This document shows, one piece after another, positions 37,440 to 48,220 of a stretch of DNA of 48,220 nucleotides (position 1 is the first letter of the stretch; each line of letters starts with the position of its first letter). The stretch comes from an uncultured Myxococcales bacterium (GTDB lineage Bacteria; Myxococcota_A; Bradymonadia; UBA7976; UBA1532), in NCBI GenBank assembly GCA_903847385.1, contig CAINDO010000484.1, forward strand, positions 1-48,220, written 5' to 3'. A program made the translations under genes and the position numbers. Under the pieces are notes generated by a model. The model made no database searches and was not told where the DNA came from. It worked only from the letters and a program-made list of their open reading frames with translations.

Positions 37440-38434
37440 CGAGCGCCGTCTTCGCCCTGTATGCGCTCGTGGTGGTCCTCGGCGGACCGGCGACCGTGGG
37501 CCACCTGAAACACTCGTTCGCCGGCGTCAACTGCGCCCGCTGCCACGAACAGTTCGTGCCCGGTGAGGACCGCGCCAACCTGCACCTGCCCTCGAACGCG
37601 ACCTGCTCGTCGTGCCACGAGAAGCCCCCGGCCACCTGCACCACGCCGGACTGCGCCAGTTGCCACATCAACGAAGACACCCCGAACTCGCTGAAGAACA
37701 TGCGGCAGGCGCTGACCTTCAATCACGCCAACCACCTGCCCCGCGTCGAGGGCGACTGCGTGCGCTGCCACCGCGGCGCCGCCATGGCGGACGAGAGCGG
37801 CCGCGGCGCGATGCCCGTGATGGAGGACTGCCGCGGCTGCCACGCCGAGTGGCTCGACGGCCTCGCCTGCACCAAGTGCCACGTCTCCCTGGCCGCGTAC
37901 CCCGTCGTGCCCATCACGCACCAGGCGCACCGCCCCGGCTTCATCAACGAACACGGGCGTCTGTTCGAGCGCGGCAGCGACCGCTGCTCGCAGTGCCACG
38001 GCCAGACCTTCTGCCGCGACTGCCACGACCGCCGCTCGCCCCTGCCGCCGGACTATCTCTTCCCGGACCGGCCGGACCGCGCGCCGCTGCACCGCATGGG
38101 CTACCGCGAGACCCACGCCACGGACGCCCGGCTCTGGCCGGACACCTGCGTGGGCTGCCACGCCCCGAAGGACTGCGAGGCGTGCCACTCGCGCGCCGGC
38201 TTCGCCAGCGACGGCCGCATGCCCCACCCCCAGGGGTACGGCGGTCTGGACCACGCCCGCGACGCGAATCGTGACCTGTTGACCTGTGCCTCTTGCCACA
38301 CCGGCCCCGGCGCCGACATCTGCGTGACCTGCCACGCCGTGGGGCGGCCGGGCGGCTCCCCCCACGACGGGCGCAACCCCAGCGGTGACAAGGGCAAGCG
38401 CCCCTGCCGCGAGTGCCATGGAGGCGCCCGATGA
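37436..38434 (+). CDS. 13-heme periplasmic c-type cytochrome
   Basis: A 332-residue exported cytochrome with 13 CXXCH motifs: CARCH, CSSCH, CASCH, CVRCH, CRGCH, CTKCH, CSQCH, CRDCH, CVGCH, CEACH, CASCH, CVTCH and CRECH. The N-terminal signal or anchor is VFALYALVVVLGG. Heme-rich spacing of about 25 residues per motif suggests a linear periplasmic wire. The start is the GTG at 37436 inside a GTGA overlap with the barrel gene, with GGGGAGG 7 bases upstream; a GTG at 37421 would overlap the Shine-Dalgarno. The stop overlaps the next ATG. It likely shuttles electrons between the 30-heme protein and the outer-membrane parts; this is positional inference. Confidence 0.88.
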   Translation: MTSAVFALYALVVVLGGPATVGHLKHSFAGVNCARCHEQFVPGEDRANLHLPSNATCSSCHEKPPATCTTPDCASCHINEDTPNSLKNMRQALTFNHANHLPRVEGDCVRCHRGAAMADESGRGAMPVMEDCRGCHAEWLDGLACTKCHVSLAAYPVVPITHQAHRPGFINEHGRLFERGSDRCSQCHGQTFCRDCHDRRSPLPPDYLFPDRPDRAPLHRMGYRETHATDARLWPDTCVGCHAPKDCEACHSRAGFASDGRMPHPQGYGGLDHARDANRDLLTCASCHTGPGADICVTCHAVGRPGGSPHDGRNPSGDKGKRPCRECHGGAR

Positions 38435-40379
38435 AGCTGCCCGGATTCGTACAGAAGATCATCGCGTTCATCATCCGTCACTGGAAGATCGTCGCCGGGA
38501 TCTCGTTCGTCTTCATGTGCGCCGCGGCCTACGCCGGCTATCGCGTGCACGACTACATCGAGAACGACCCGACGTTCTGTACGAGCTGTCATCTCATGCA
38601 GGACCCGTTCGAGCGCTGGTCGCAGAGCGGTCACAAGGACGTCAACTGCCACGTTTGCCATCCGTCGAGGATGATCAACAACCTCAAGCAGCTCTACCTC
38701 ACCGCGACGAACTCGCGGGAGCGGGTCGAGGAGAAGGCCGAGGTCCCGCCGGAGACGTGCAAGGAGTGCCACCTGTCGAACGACGACCGGTGGAAGCAGA
38801 TCGAGTCGACCGTCGGTCACAAGATCCACGCCATCGACAAGCAGATCGAGTGTCTGGTCTGTCACGGTCCCGGCGTGCACCAGTTCTTGCCCAACGACGA
38901 GATGTGCAAGAAGTGCCACGGCGAACTCAAAGTGGCCTTCGAGAAGATGGCGAACAACCACTGCACGACCTGCCACAAGTTCCTGGCCAAGGGTCGTGAC
39001 TCCCTCGTGCCCCGCATCGAGGACTGCGCCGAGTGCCACACGCGCCAGGTCGGTGCCCCGCCGGCCATCGACGCCGGCTGGCACCCCGACCAGCCCTGCA
39101 GCATGTGTCACCCCGTGCACGATCGCCCGGACGCCGTCGCGGACGTCGTCGAGCGCGACGGCCTCGCCGTGAACTGCACCAAGTGCCACGACCAGGTCGT
39201 GCCCGTCTCGCACGAGAGCTGCCGCGACTGCCACAAGCCCCACACCGCCTTCGACCCGAAGAAGCAGTGCGTCGGCTGCCACGAGGACCGCAAGCAGGCC
39301 ATCGAGCTGCCCTGGAAACACGAGTGCGGCGACTGCCACCGCCCGCACACGCCGGGTCTGACGAGCCTGGACACCTGTGTCGACTGCCACAACGACAAGG
39401 TGAAGGACCTCGAGGAGAAGGCGCCCATGGGCCACGACGCCTGCGAGCGCTGCCACACGCCCCACGAGCGGGCGGACAACAAACCCCTGGCCTGCTCGGA
39501 CTGCCACCCGCTCCACTCGATCGAGATGAAGGGCAACGCGCACAAGGCCTGCTCGGACTGCCACAACCCCCACCGCGCCAAGGAGCCGCCCAACTGCGCC
39601 AAGTGCCACGAGAAGCAGTTGTCGGCCCTCGCCCCGGGCAAACACACCGAGTGCGGCGGCTGTCACAAGCCCCACAAGCCGGCCACGGCGGCGGTCACGC
39701 AGTGCACGACCTGCCACACCGGCGCGAAGGCCATGCCCGTGCTCAAGGGCCACGAGAAGTGCGATGGCTGCCACAAGCCCCACGCCGGCCCCGAGGCGCG
39801 CCCCATGGACAACTGCCAGGGCTGCCACAAAGAGGTGGCCGCGGCCGTGGCGCTCGAGCCCGAGAAACACCGCGTGTGCAACGACTGCCACACGCCGCAC
39901 AAGCCCTACGCCCAGCGCGTGAAGCAGTGCGCCGAGTGCCACCCGGACAACAAGAAGAGCCTCGCCGACCAGCCCAAGGGCCACCAGGTCTGCCAGGACT
40001 GCCACCCCAAACACGCGGTGCGCCCCATGAGCTGCGACTCCTGCCACCAGAAGCAGCGCTCGGCCGTGAACGTGAGCAAGGCCAAGGAGCACAAGGACTG
40101 CCAGGGCTGCCACGGCGGCGTGCACTCGCCGGACGCCCCCGCGCCGTCCACGAACGTGCTGTGCGTGAGCTGCCACAAGGAGATCCCCAAGAAGGGTCTC
40201 CACGCCTCCAAGACCCACACCGATTGCATCAAGTGTCACGGGAACCACGGACCGATCCGGCCCGTCACCGAGACATGCATCAACTGCCACCCGCTCGCGA
40301 AGATCCCGAAGCATCCCCCGATGCCCGCCGGTGACCCGAAGTGCTACGGGTGTCACAACTTCCTGGGAGACCAGAAGAA

Positions 40380-40383
<4 letters not shown>
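38431..40383 (+). CDS. 30-heme membrane-anchored cytochrome (NapC/NrfH-type anchor)
   Basis: A 650-residue cytochrome with 30 CXXCH motifs. Residues 15-37 form a single membrane helix, followed directly by NDPTFCTSCHLM (46-56), the NapC/NrfH-type first heme with adjacent Met, and VNCHVCHPS, the second. This part would oxidise menaquinol at the inner membrane. From residue 264 to about 556 come eight tandem diheme modules of 34-39 residues, most with the form CxxCHxPH...CxxCH and an upstream distal His, as in cytochrome c3-like chains. Such a protein could span much of the periplasm. GGAGG precedes the ATG, which overlaps the 13-heme stop (ATGA). The TGA overlaps the ppdK ATG. It is far larger than NrfH (4 hemes). 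Confidence 0.92.
39220..40098 (+). repeat. Eight tandem diheme modules
   Basis: In the 30-heme protein, hemes 10 to 25 form eight consecutive modules of 35, 39, 36, 34, 36, 39, 38 and 36 residues. Most begin CxxCHxPH and carry a second CxxCH about 17 residues later. The repeat suggests expansion by duplication of a two-heme unit. Confidence 0.8.
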
Positions 40384-43064
<2,681 letters not shown>

Positions 43065-43122
43065 GCGCTTGCGCCCGGCAGCCCTTGCCTCCGACACCAC
43101 TCCGGCGTAGAAGCCCCGGCCC

Positions 43123-43776
43123 ATGGCCCTCGACCTCTACGCCGGAACCCTGACCCGCTACTACGCCGACGCCTGGGAAGACGACACCCCGGCCGACGCG
43201 GCGGACCTCGCCGAAGCGCGCGCACTCGTGGAGGGCTGGCGCCGCGGCCTCGCGCGCGCCATCGCCGACGACCTGCACGGGCAAGCGCTCGACTGGTCCG
43301 AGGACGACGACCGCCCGTACTTCAGCGGCCGCCCCGACTGGGTCGGGCAGGCGGCGCTGGTCTACCTGGCCGCCTACGCCGAGCACCCCGAGATGCGGCG
43401 CCCCCGCAAGCTCGGCCGCGACTGGACGGACGACCCGGCCTGGCAGGCCTCCGCCGCCGCCGAGGACGCCACGCCCTATCAGCAGGTGCTGTTCCCCGAG
43501 CTCTGGCTGCCCCTGGACCTGGACTTCGTGTTCACGGCCGAGGACCCGGCGGGCAACGAGGTCACCATCGGCAGCGTGCCGCATCTGTTGAAGGCCCTGC
43601 GCGCCCTGGCCGCGGCGACCTTCGGCGGGGGCGAGGCCGAGTGGGCCGAGTGGCGCGCGGCGGGCCCGGGGCCGCTCGGCGACTTCGACGCCAACGCCCG
43701 CTTCGGCCTGGCCATGGCGCTCGACCTCGTCGCGAAGGCGGCCGAACACCGCCTCTGCGTCACCTTGGATTACTGA
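43123..43776 (+). CDS. Conserved-looking soluble protein of unknown function
   Basis: A 217-residue acidic protein with no signal peptide or membrane helix. It starts MALDLYAGTLTRYYADAWEDD and is rich in Trp, Asp and Ala. I do not recognise the family. It is 58 bases after ppdK, beyond a hairpin, and ends in a 7-base overlap with the convergent histidine kinase gene. Small acidic proteins of this look are sometimes immunity or adaptor proteins, but nothing here supports that specifically. Confidence 0.65.
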   Translation: MALDLYAGTLTRYYADAWEDDTPADAADLAEARALVEGWRRGLARAIADDLHGQALDWSEDDDRPYFSGRPDWVGQAALVYLAAYAEHPEMRRPRKLGRDWTDDPAWQASAAAEDATPYQQVLFPELWLPLDLDFVFTAEDPAGNEVTIGSVPHLLKALRALAAATFGGGEAEWAEWRAAGPGPLGDFDANARFGLAMALDLVAKAAEHRLCVTLDY

Positions 43777-46448
43777 GCGGGCCGGTCGAGGCAGCGCCGG
43801 ATCGTCCGGGCCAGCGTGCCCGAGTCGTAGGGTTTGGAGAGCAGGTTGTCCCCTTCGACCAGCTCGAGGCGCTCGGCGGCGCGCGTCGCGTAGCCGCTGC
43901 TGTAGAGCACGGGCAGGCGCGGGCGGTCCGCCAGCAGGCGCGCGGCCAGGGCCACGCCGTCCATCTCGTCGGGCAGCACCACGTCCGTGAGCAGCAGTCG
44001 GATCTCGTCCTTGTGGCGGGCCCAGATCTCCAGCGCCTCGGCCGCGCTCGCCGCCGGGAAGACGGCGTAACCGCAGCGCATCAGCACGGCCGTCACGGTG
44101 CGTCGCACGGCCGAGTCGTCCTCGACGAGCAGCAGCGTCTCGGTGCCGACCGGGCGGTCCTGGACCACGGCGTCCGTAGGCTCGCGCGAGAGGCCGGAGT
44201 GCGCCACCGGGAAACACAGCGTGAAGGTCGTGCCGCGGTCGGGCGCGGTGTCGACGGTGATCCAGCCCCCGTGCTGGTCGACGATGCCGTAGACCGTCGC
44301 CAGGCCGAGGCCCGTGCCCTTGCCCTGGGGTTTGGTGGTGAAGAAGGGCTCGAAGATGTGTGGCAGCACGTCGGGTGGGATGCCCGTGCCGGTGTCGGCG
44401 ACCTCGAGCACCACGCAGTCCCGGCCGTGGGCCTTGGGGTTCTCGTTGCACACGCACGCGCCCACCGCGGAGGTCCGCGTGCGCAGCGTGAGCCGGCCGC
44501 CGTTCGGCATGGCGTCCCGCGCGTTCACCGCCAGGTTCAGCAGGATCTGCTCGACCATGCCCACGTCGCCCTGGATGGCCGGCAGGCGGGCGGACTGCTC
44601 CACGGTGAAGGTCACGTCCTCGCCCAGGATGCGGCGCAGCATCTTCGACAGGTTGCCGACGACCTCGCCGAGGTCGAGCTCGCGCAGTTGCATGGCCTGC
44701 CGCCGGCTGAAGAGCAGCAACTGCCTCGTCAGCGCGCTCGCGCGGTCGCTGGCCTCGAGGATCTCCCGGGCCATGTCGCGGGCCTCGGGGCCGTCGTAGG
44801 TGTCGTCCGTGAGCAGCGAGGCGTTGCTCCGGATGACCGTGAGCAGGTTGTTGAAGTCGTGCGCCACACCGCCCGCCAGGGTGCCGATGGCCTCCATCTT
44901 CTGGGCCTGGCGGAACTGGGCCTCGAGCCGCTTGTGGTCGCCGACGTCCCGGAAGAACACCATGGCCCCGGACCGGTCCCCCTGCACCAGCGGTTCGCCG
45001 TTGACCTCGACGTCGAAGACCTCGCCGTCGAGCGTGAGGAAACGCGACTCGCGGGCCGCCTGCGACCGGTGGTGTTCGAGCACCTGCACCATGCGCTCCC
45101 GGGCCGCGGCGTGGTCGTCCCGATGCACGCGGTCGAGGGCCGAGGTGTCCAGGAGCACGTCCAGCGAGGGCGCGCCGAACATCCGCAGGGCCTGGGGGTT
45201 GGCATACACGATGCGGCCCTCGATGTGCATGAACACACCGACGGGCATGCGCTCCACCACCATCTGCAGCCGCTGCTCGCTCGCCTGCAGCGCGCGCTCG
45301 GCGTTGCGGCGCGCGGCCTCCTGCTCCAGGCCGGTCAGCGCGAACGACACGCTCGACGCCGTGTCCGCGAGCAGGTCGAGGGTCGCGGCGTCCGCGGACT
45401 CGTCCGCGACGAAGTGCACCACGAGGCACCCCCAGGTGCCGCCGTTCAGGGTCAAGGGGAACGCGGCGATGGCGCCGAGGCCTGCGCCCCGGCCGACCTC
45501 GACCCAGGCGGGCGTCTGGCGCCCCGGCCCCTCTCCCGGCGTCCAGCGGGCGATGTGCCCTTCGCGGACGGCCACCACCGGAGGCGCGGCCACGGCGGCG
45601 TCCGCGTCGAGCGCGAAGGTCACGGCGTCCAGGTAGGACCCGGCCGCACCGGCGTGCGCGACGGGCACGACCCGGTTCGCCTCGGCGTCCCGCTGGCCGA
45701 TCCACACGAGGCCGAACGCCGGCTCGTTGGCCGCGATGCGACAGATGCCGGCGAGCAGACCCTCGCGGCACAGGGCACGCGCGGCCGCGGCGTTGGCGGC
45801 GCTCAGCAGGGCGTAGGCGCGGGTGGCGCGGGCGTTCTCGCGTTCGGCCCGCCGCCGCTCGGTGATGTCGTGACACCAGGCCATGTAGCGACCGTCGTCG
45901 AGCGCCACCGCCACGACCTCGGCCCAGAAGGCCCGCTGCCGGGCGTCGACGAGGCGGATCTCCGTCGTCCGTTCACCCTCGGCCTTCAGGGCCGAGAACT
46001 CCGTGCGGGCCAGCGGGCGCTCGTCCGGGTGCACCAGGTCGGCGATGGACAGTCGCAGGAACTGTGCGGTGTCGTACCCGAACATGCGCAGGGCCATCGG
46101 GTTCACGTCGACGAGCCGGGACTTGGCGTCGGTGACCAGGATCGCGGCGGGCGCGTGCTCGACGTAGCGCCGGAACCTCAGGTCGCTCGCCGCGCGGGCC
46201 GTCTCCGCCGCGGCGCGTCGGCCCGCCTCGCGCTCGACGCGGAGCAGATGCCGCCGCAGCGCGAGGTAGAGCAGGGCCGCGGTGACCACGACGAAGGCCG
46301 CGCCCTTGTAGACGGAGAGCGTCGTGTGCTGGCGGGGATCGGTCACCCACCGGTCCAGGACGACGTCCGAAACGGCGATCCAGGCGAGTCCCGCGAGCCC
46401 ATACAGCAGGCTCGTGCGCCAAGCCGCCGGGTGCACGGAAATGGTCAA
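43770..46448 (-). CDS. Hybrid sensor histidine kinase (2 TM, PAS, GAF, PAS, HisKA, HATPase, REC)
   Basis: An 892-residue membrane signalling kinase. Two transmembrane helices (about 14-31 and 48-65) are followed by PAS (90-200), GAF-like (215-375) and PAS (390-505) sensor domains, a HisKA domain with phospho-His H530 in GGVAHDFNN, an HATPase with N642 in the N box and GTGLGLATV, and a C-terminal receiver with phospho-Asp D822. It probably senses small molecules or redox state inside the cell and passes phosphate within itself or to a separate HPt/response regulator; no partner gene is next to it. The start is TTG at 46448, with GGAG 7 bases upstream. It overlaps the convergent neighbour by 7 bases at the 3' end. 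Confidence 0.93.
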   Translation of the reverse strand: MTISVHPAAWRTSLLYGLAGLAWIAVSDVVLDRWVTDPRQHTTLSVYKGAAFVVVTAALLYLALRRHLLRVEREAGRRAAAETARAASDLRFRRYVEHAPAAILVTDAKSRLVDVNPMALRMFGYDTAQFLRLSIADLVHPDERPLARTEFSALKAEGERTTEIRLVDARQRAFWAEVVAVALDDGRYMAWCHDITERRRAERENARATRAYALLSAANAAAARALCREGLLAGICRIAANEPAFGLVWIGQRDAEANRVVPVAHAGAAGSYLDAVTFALDADAAVAAPPVVAVREGHIARWTPGEGPGRQTPAWVEVGRGAGLGAIAAFPLTLNGGTWGCLVVHFVADESADAATLDLLADTASSVSFALTGLEQEAARRNAERALQASEQRLQMVVERMPVGVFMHIEGRIVYANPQALRMFGAPSLDVLLDTSALDRVHRDDHAAARERMVQVLEHHRSQAARESRFLTLDGEVFDVEVNGEPLVQGDRSGAMVFFRDVGDHKRLEAQFRQAQKMEAIGTLAGGVAHDFNNLLTVIRSNASLLTDDTYDGPEARDMAREILEASDRASALTRQLLLFSRRQAMQLRELDLGEVVGNLSKMLRRILGEDVTFTVEQSARLPAIQGDVGMVEQILLNLAVNARDAMPNGGRLTLRTRTSAVGACVCNENPKAHGRDCVVLEVADTGTGIPPDVLPHIFEPFFTTKPQGKGTGLGLATVYGIVDQHGGWITVDTAPDRGTTFTLCFPVAHSGLSREPTDAVVQDRPVGTETLLLVEDDSAVRRTVTAVLMRCGYAVFPAASAAEALEIWARHKDEIRLLLTDVVLPDEMDGVALAARLLADRPRLPVLYSSGYATRAAERLELVEGDNLLSKPYDSGTLARTIRRCLDRPAQ

Positions 46449-46508
46449 CGGCGTTCTCCGCCCGAGACTACGCGACGAGATACGTCACAACGCGCACTCG
46501 ACTTGAGG

Positions 46509-46542
46509 AAAACCCGCACACGGGGCGGCGGCGAACCCCCGT
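46509..46542 (-). terminator. Intrinsic terminator of the acyltransferase gene
   Basis: On the minus strand, ACGGGG (46542-46537) pairs with CCCCGT (46525-46520) around an 11-base loop and is followed by a TTTT run (46512-46509). It begins at the acyltransferase stop codon and lies ahead of the histidine kinase gene. Confidence 0.5.
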
Positions 46543-47420
46543 CAGGTCGGGCGGTCGACGAGCGCCTGGACGGCGGCCTCGACCCGAGCGAGCGCCGGCG
46601 CGAGGGCCTCGGTGTCGTCGCCGTCCGGGTCCATGCCCGCAAAGAGCGCCTCGGGCGAGAGCGGCGGGCCGATGCGCATCGAGATGGTCGCCGGCAAAAG
46701 GGGCAGGCACATCAGCGGCGACACCAGCCACGCCCACGCCGCCAGGGCGCGCACGGGCAGGGTCCAGGGCGCCAGGGTGAGCAGCGCCGCCGCGCCCGCC
46801 GCCCCCACGAGCGTCAGCGGCCACCGCTTGATGCCCAGCAGGCGCGGCAACACGAGCGCCCAGGGCAGCACGTGCCGCGACCGCCACAGGATGGGCACCG
46901 TGAAGTGACTCCCCCGGATGCCGAGCGGCACGATGGGCACGTTGGCCCGCCGGGCGATGCGCAGGAATCCCCGCCGCCCGCCGAAGTCCACGCGATGCGC
47001 CTGCCAGACGGGCCGCATGGCCTCGTGATCGCCGCCGGGGAACACCAGCAGCGGCACGCCGCGGGCCAGGGCAGCGTCCGCGCCGGCGTGCGTCGAGGGC
47101 ACCGCCCCCACGCTGCGTAAAAGCGCGGACGCCGGGAAGATGCGCAGGCCCAGCGGGTGCGCGAAGCCGGCCAGGGGCCGCGGCGGCGTGTGCGCCTCCA
47201 GCCACAACCCCATGAGCGAGCCGATCTCGGACAGCGCGATGCCGGCGGAGTGGTTGGCCACCAGCAGGAACGGGCCGGGGGGCAGGTGGGCGAGGCCGTC
47301 CAGCGTGGGCCGGTGCATGAACCGCGTGAACGGCCGCAGGAACCCGCGGACGACGCGCGCGCCGGCCGGGGTCACCTCGCCGGGCGCCTCGACCACGGGT
47401 GTCCGCCAGCGGGACCTCAA
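46542..47420 (-). CDS. LPLAT/DGAT2-like acyltransferase
   Basis: A 292-residue membrane-associated acyltransferase-like protein. The first block is LLVANHSAG, with the usual His, and the PGG block is LLVFPGGDHEAMRP, as in the MGAT/DGAT2-like branch of lysophospholipid acyltransferases. An acidic residue at the expected spacing after the His is absent; the sequence has Ala/Ser and then Glu eight residues later, so catalytic competence is uncertain. Hydrophobic segments occur near residues 185-235. The start chosen is TTG at 47420 in a TTGA overlap with the upstream lipoprotein gene; a GTG at 47390 is an alternative and there is no good Shine-Dalgarno. It may act on phospholipids or triacylglycerol. 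Confidence 0.75.
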   Translation of the reverse strand: MRSRWRTPVVEAPGEVTPAGARVVRGFLRPFTRFMHRPTLDGLAHLPPGPFLLVANHSAGIALSEIGSLMGLWLEAHTPPRPLAGFAHPLGLRIFPASALLRSVGAVPSTHAGADAALARGVPLLVFPGGDHEAMRPVWQAHRVDFGGRRGFLRIARRANVPIVPLGIRGSHFTVPILWRSRHVLPWALVLPRLLGIKRWPLTLVGAAGAAALLTLAPWTLPVRALAAWAWLVSPLMCLPLLPATISMRIGPPLSPEALFAGMDPDGDDTEALAPALARVEAAVQALVDRPT

Positions 47421-48220
47421 CGCGCGGCGGGGGCGCACCGCTGCGCCTGCTCGACGACCAGGGCCCGCAGCTCGGCCATCTCGGCGCGCATCTGCTCGAT
47501 CTGGCGCGCCTGGGCCTGCACGGCCGCCACGGCGAGGGTGGTGTAGCCGTAGAGGTCGACCTGATCGCGCGTGGGGCGCAGGGCGGCGCCGGGCACGCCG
47601 TCGTCGATGATGAAGCCCAGGTGGGGCGTGCCGCCCTCGGCCTCGGTCTTGTAGCGGTACTCGGCCAGCTTCACCTCCAGCAGGGCCGCCGCGCGGGCGT
47701 CCACCTCCGTGGACGGCAGGTAGCGGATGTCGTCCTTGAAGGCGCGCTTGGAGATGGGGCAGCCGCCGGCCTGCATGCGCGGGTCGGAGTCCGTGCACAG
47801 GAGCTCGGCGCCACACTCGTCACCGAAGTCGCAGAGCTCGCCGGGGTGGGCGCAGGGCCCGCCGGCCATCATGTCGGCGTCGCAGGGCGGGATGTTCGGG
47901 TCGACCACGTGGCCCCGGCAGACCGGATCGCCGCAGGTCTGGTACCAGAGCATGTTGGGCGGCAAGGGCTGGCAGATCCCGCCGCCGCAGTCGGGCAGGC
48001 AGGCCCACGAACCGCTGCCCTCGTCGCACACGCAGCCCGACGACACGCAGATCTCCAGGTTCGTCTCGCAGTATTCGCCGTCGCCGCAGCCGGTGCCGAC
48101 GCAGCCCTGGGGGTTTGGGCCGTCGCCGGGGATACCGCCCGCGCCGCCGGTGCCGCCGGTGCCGCCGGTGGGGCCGCCGCCCACGCCACCCGTGGGTTCG
48201 CCGCCCGTGCCACCCGTGAC
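47417..48220 (-). CDS. Partial Cys-rich surface protein ending in S74 autoproteolytic chaperone domain
   Basis: The 5' end is outside the window; the visible frame stays open to base 48220. The 267 visible residues start with a Gly/Thr-rich spacer, then a Cys-rich part with EGF-like spacing (CETNLEICVSSGCVCDEG...), then from about residue 155 a Peptidase S74 intramolecular chaperone domain. The self-cleavage pair fits: Ser157 in PISKRAFK with Lys162 five residues later, as in phage endosialidase tail spikes. Further marks are HLGFIIDDG, VDLYGYTTLAVAAVQ and a final coiled coil. Such domains trimerise fibres and cleave themselves off. The 3' end overlaps the acyltransferase start by four bases. 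The N terminus, and thus any lipobox, is not visible. Confidence 0.8.
   Translation of the reverse strand, partial: VTGGTGGEPTGGVGGGPTGGTGGTGGAGGIPGDGPNPQGCVGTGCGDGEYCETNLEICVSSGCVCDEGSGSWACLPDCGGGICQPLPPNMLWYQTCGDPVCRGHVVDPNIPPCDADMMAGGPCAHPGELCDFGDECGAELLCTDSDPRMQAGGCPISKRAFKDDIRYLPSTEVDARAAALLEVKLAEYRYKTEAEGGTPHLGFIIDDGVPGAALRPTRDQVDLYGYTTLAVAAVQAQARQIEQMRAEMAELRALVVEQAQRCAPAAR

Noticed and set aside
43123..43776. Toxin-immunity role for the small acidic protein
   Set aside because: Only its acidic, compact look suggests this; no toxin gene or polymorphic cassette is near.

Overview
The window is very G+C-rich, densely packed DNA (no gene-free stretch over about 220 bases) of the kind seen in Myxococcota and related former Deltaproteobacteria. 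Supporting signs are many lipoproteins with Ala/Asp/Pro or Gly-rich linkers after the lipobox, a Ser/Thr kinase-ATPase giant, an AgmX/PglI-type C-terminal domain, a sigma-54 promoter and large multiheme cytochromes. No rRNA, tRNA, IS, phage or CRISPR element was seen. The species cannot be named from the sequence.

Bases 49-7656 are an ether-lipid locus. On the minus strand, overlapping genes encode an alkyl-DHAP synthase very like eukaryotic AGPS, a single-chain fusion of fatty acyl-CoA reductase with a DHAP/glycerol-3-phosphate acyltransferase, an extended SDR reductase, and a Rieske lipoprotein. Divergently, an alkylglycerol-monooxygenase-like membrane di-iron enzyme faces them across a palindrome-bearing promoter region. 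Acyl-CoA to fatty alcohol, DHAP acylation, acyl-to-alkyl exchange, ketone reduction and ether cleavage could all be encoded here.

Bases 7693-16296 hold a YbiI zinc-finger protein, outer-membrane and secreted proteins (one behind a sigma-54 promoter with helically phased upstream repeats), an MTH1-like Nudix hydrolase, a kinase-ATPase signalling giant and a LamG-like lipoprotein. Bases 16369-22419 are a compact TetR-TolC-MFP-RND efflux operon with ATGA junctions throughout. Bases 22429-29303 (minus) carry a diheme cytochrome with a beta-helix partner, a beta-propeller lipoprotein, a membrane methyltransferase and a C2/LecA/TonB-like composite protein.

Bases 29380-43064 are the most striking region: two divergent arms encode five multiheme c-type cytochromes with 83 heme-binding motifs in total (10, 22, 8, 13 and 30), a putative outer-membrane beta-barrel, and pyruvate phosphate dikinase as last gene of the rightward arm. 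Two cytochromes (OmcA/MtrC-like decaheme and an octaheme) are lipoproteins with long uninterrupted Gly-X-Y collagen-like stalks, and a 30-heme protein has a NapC/NrfH-type membrane anchor. Together they look like a complete inner-membrane-to-cell-surface electron conduit of unusual design. The window ends with a small unknown protein, a hybrid histidine kinase, an LPLAT-like acyltransferase and a 5'-truncated lipoprotein ending in a self-cleaving S74 chaperone domain.
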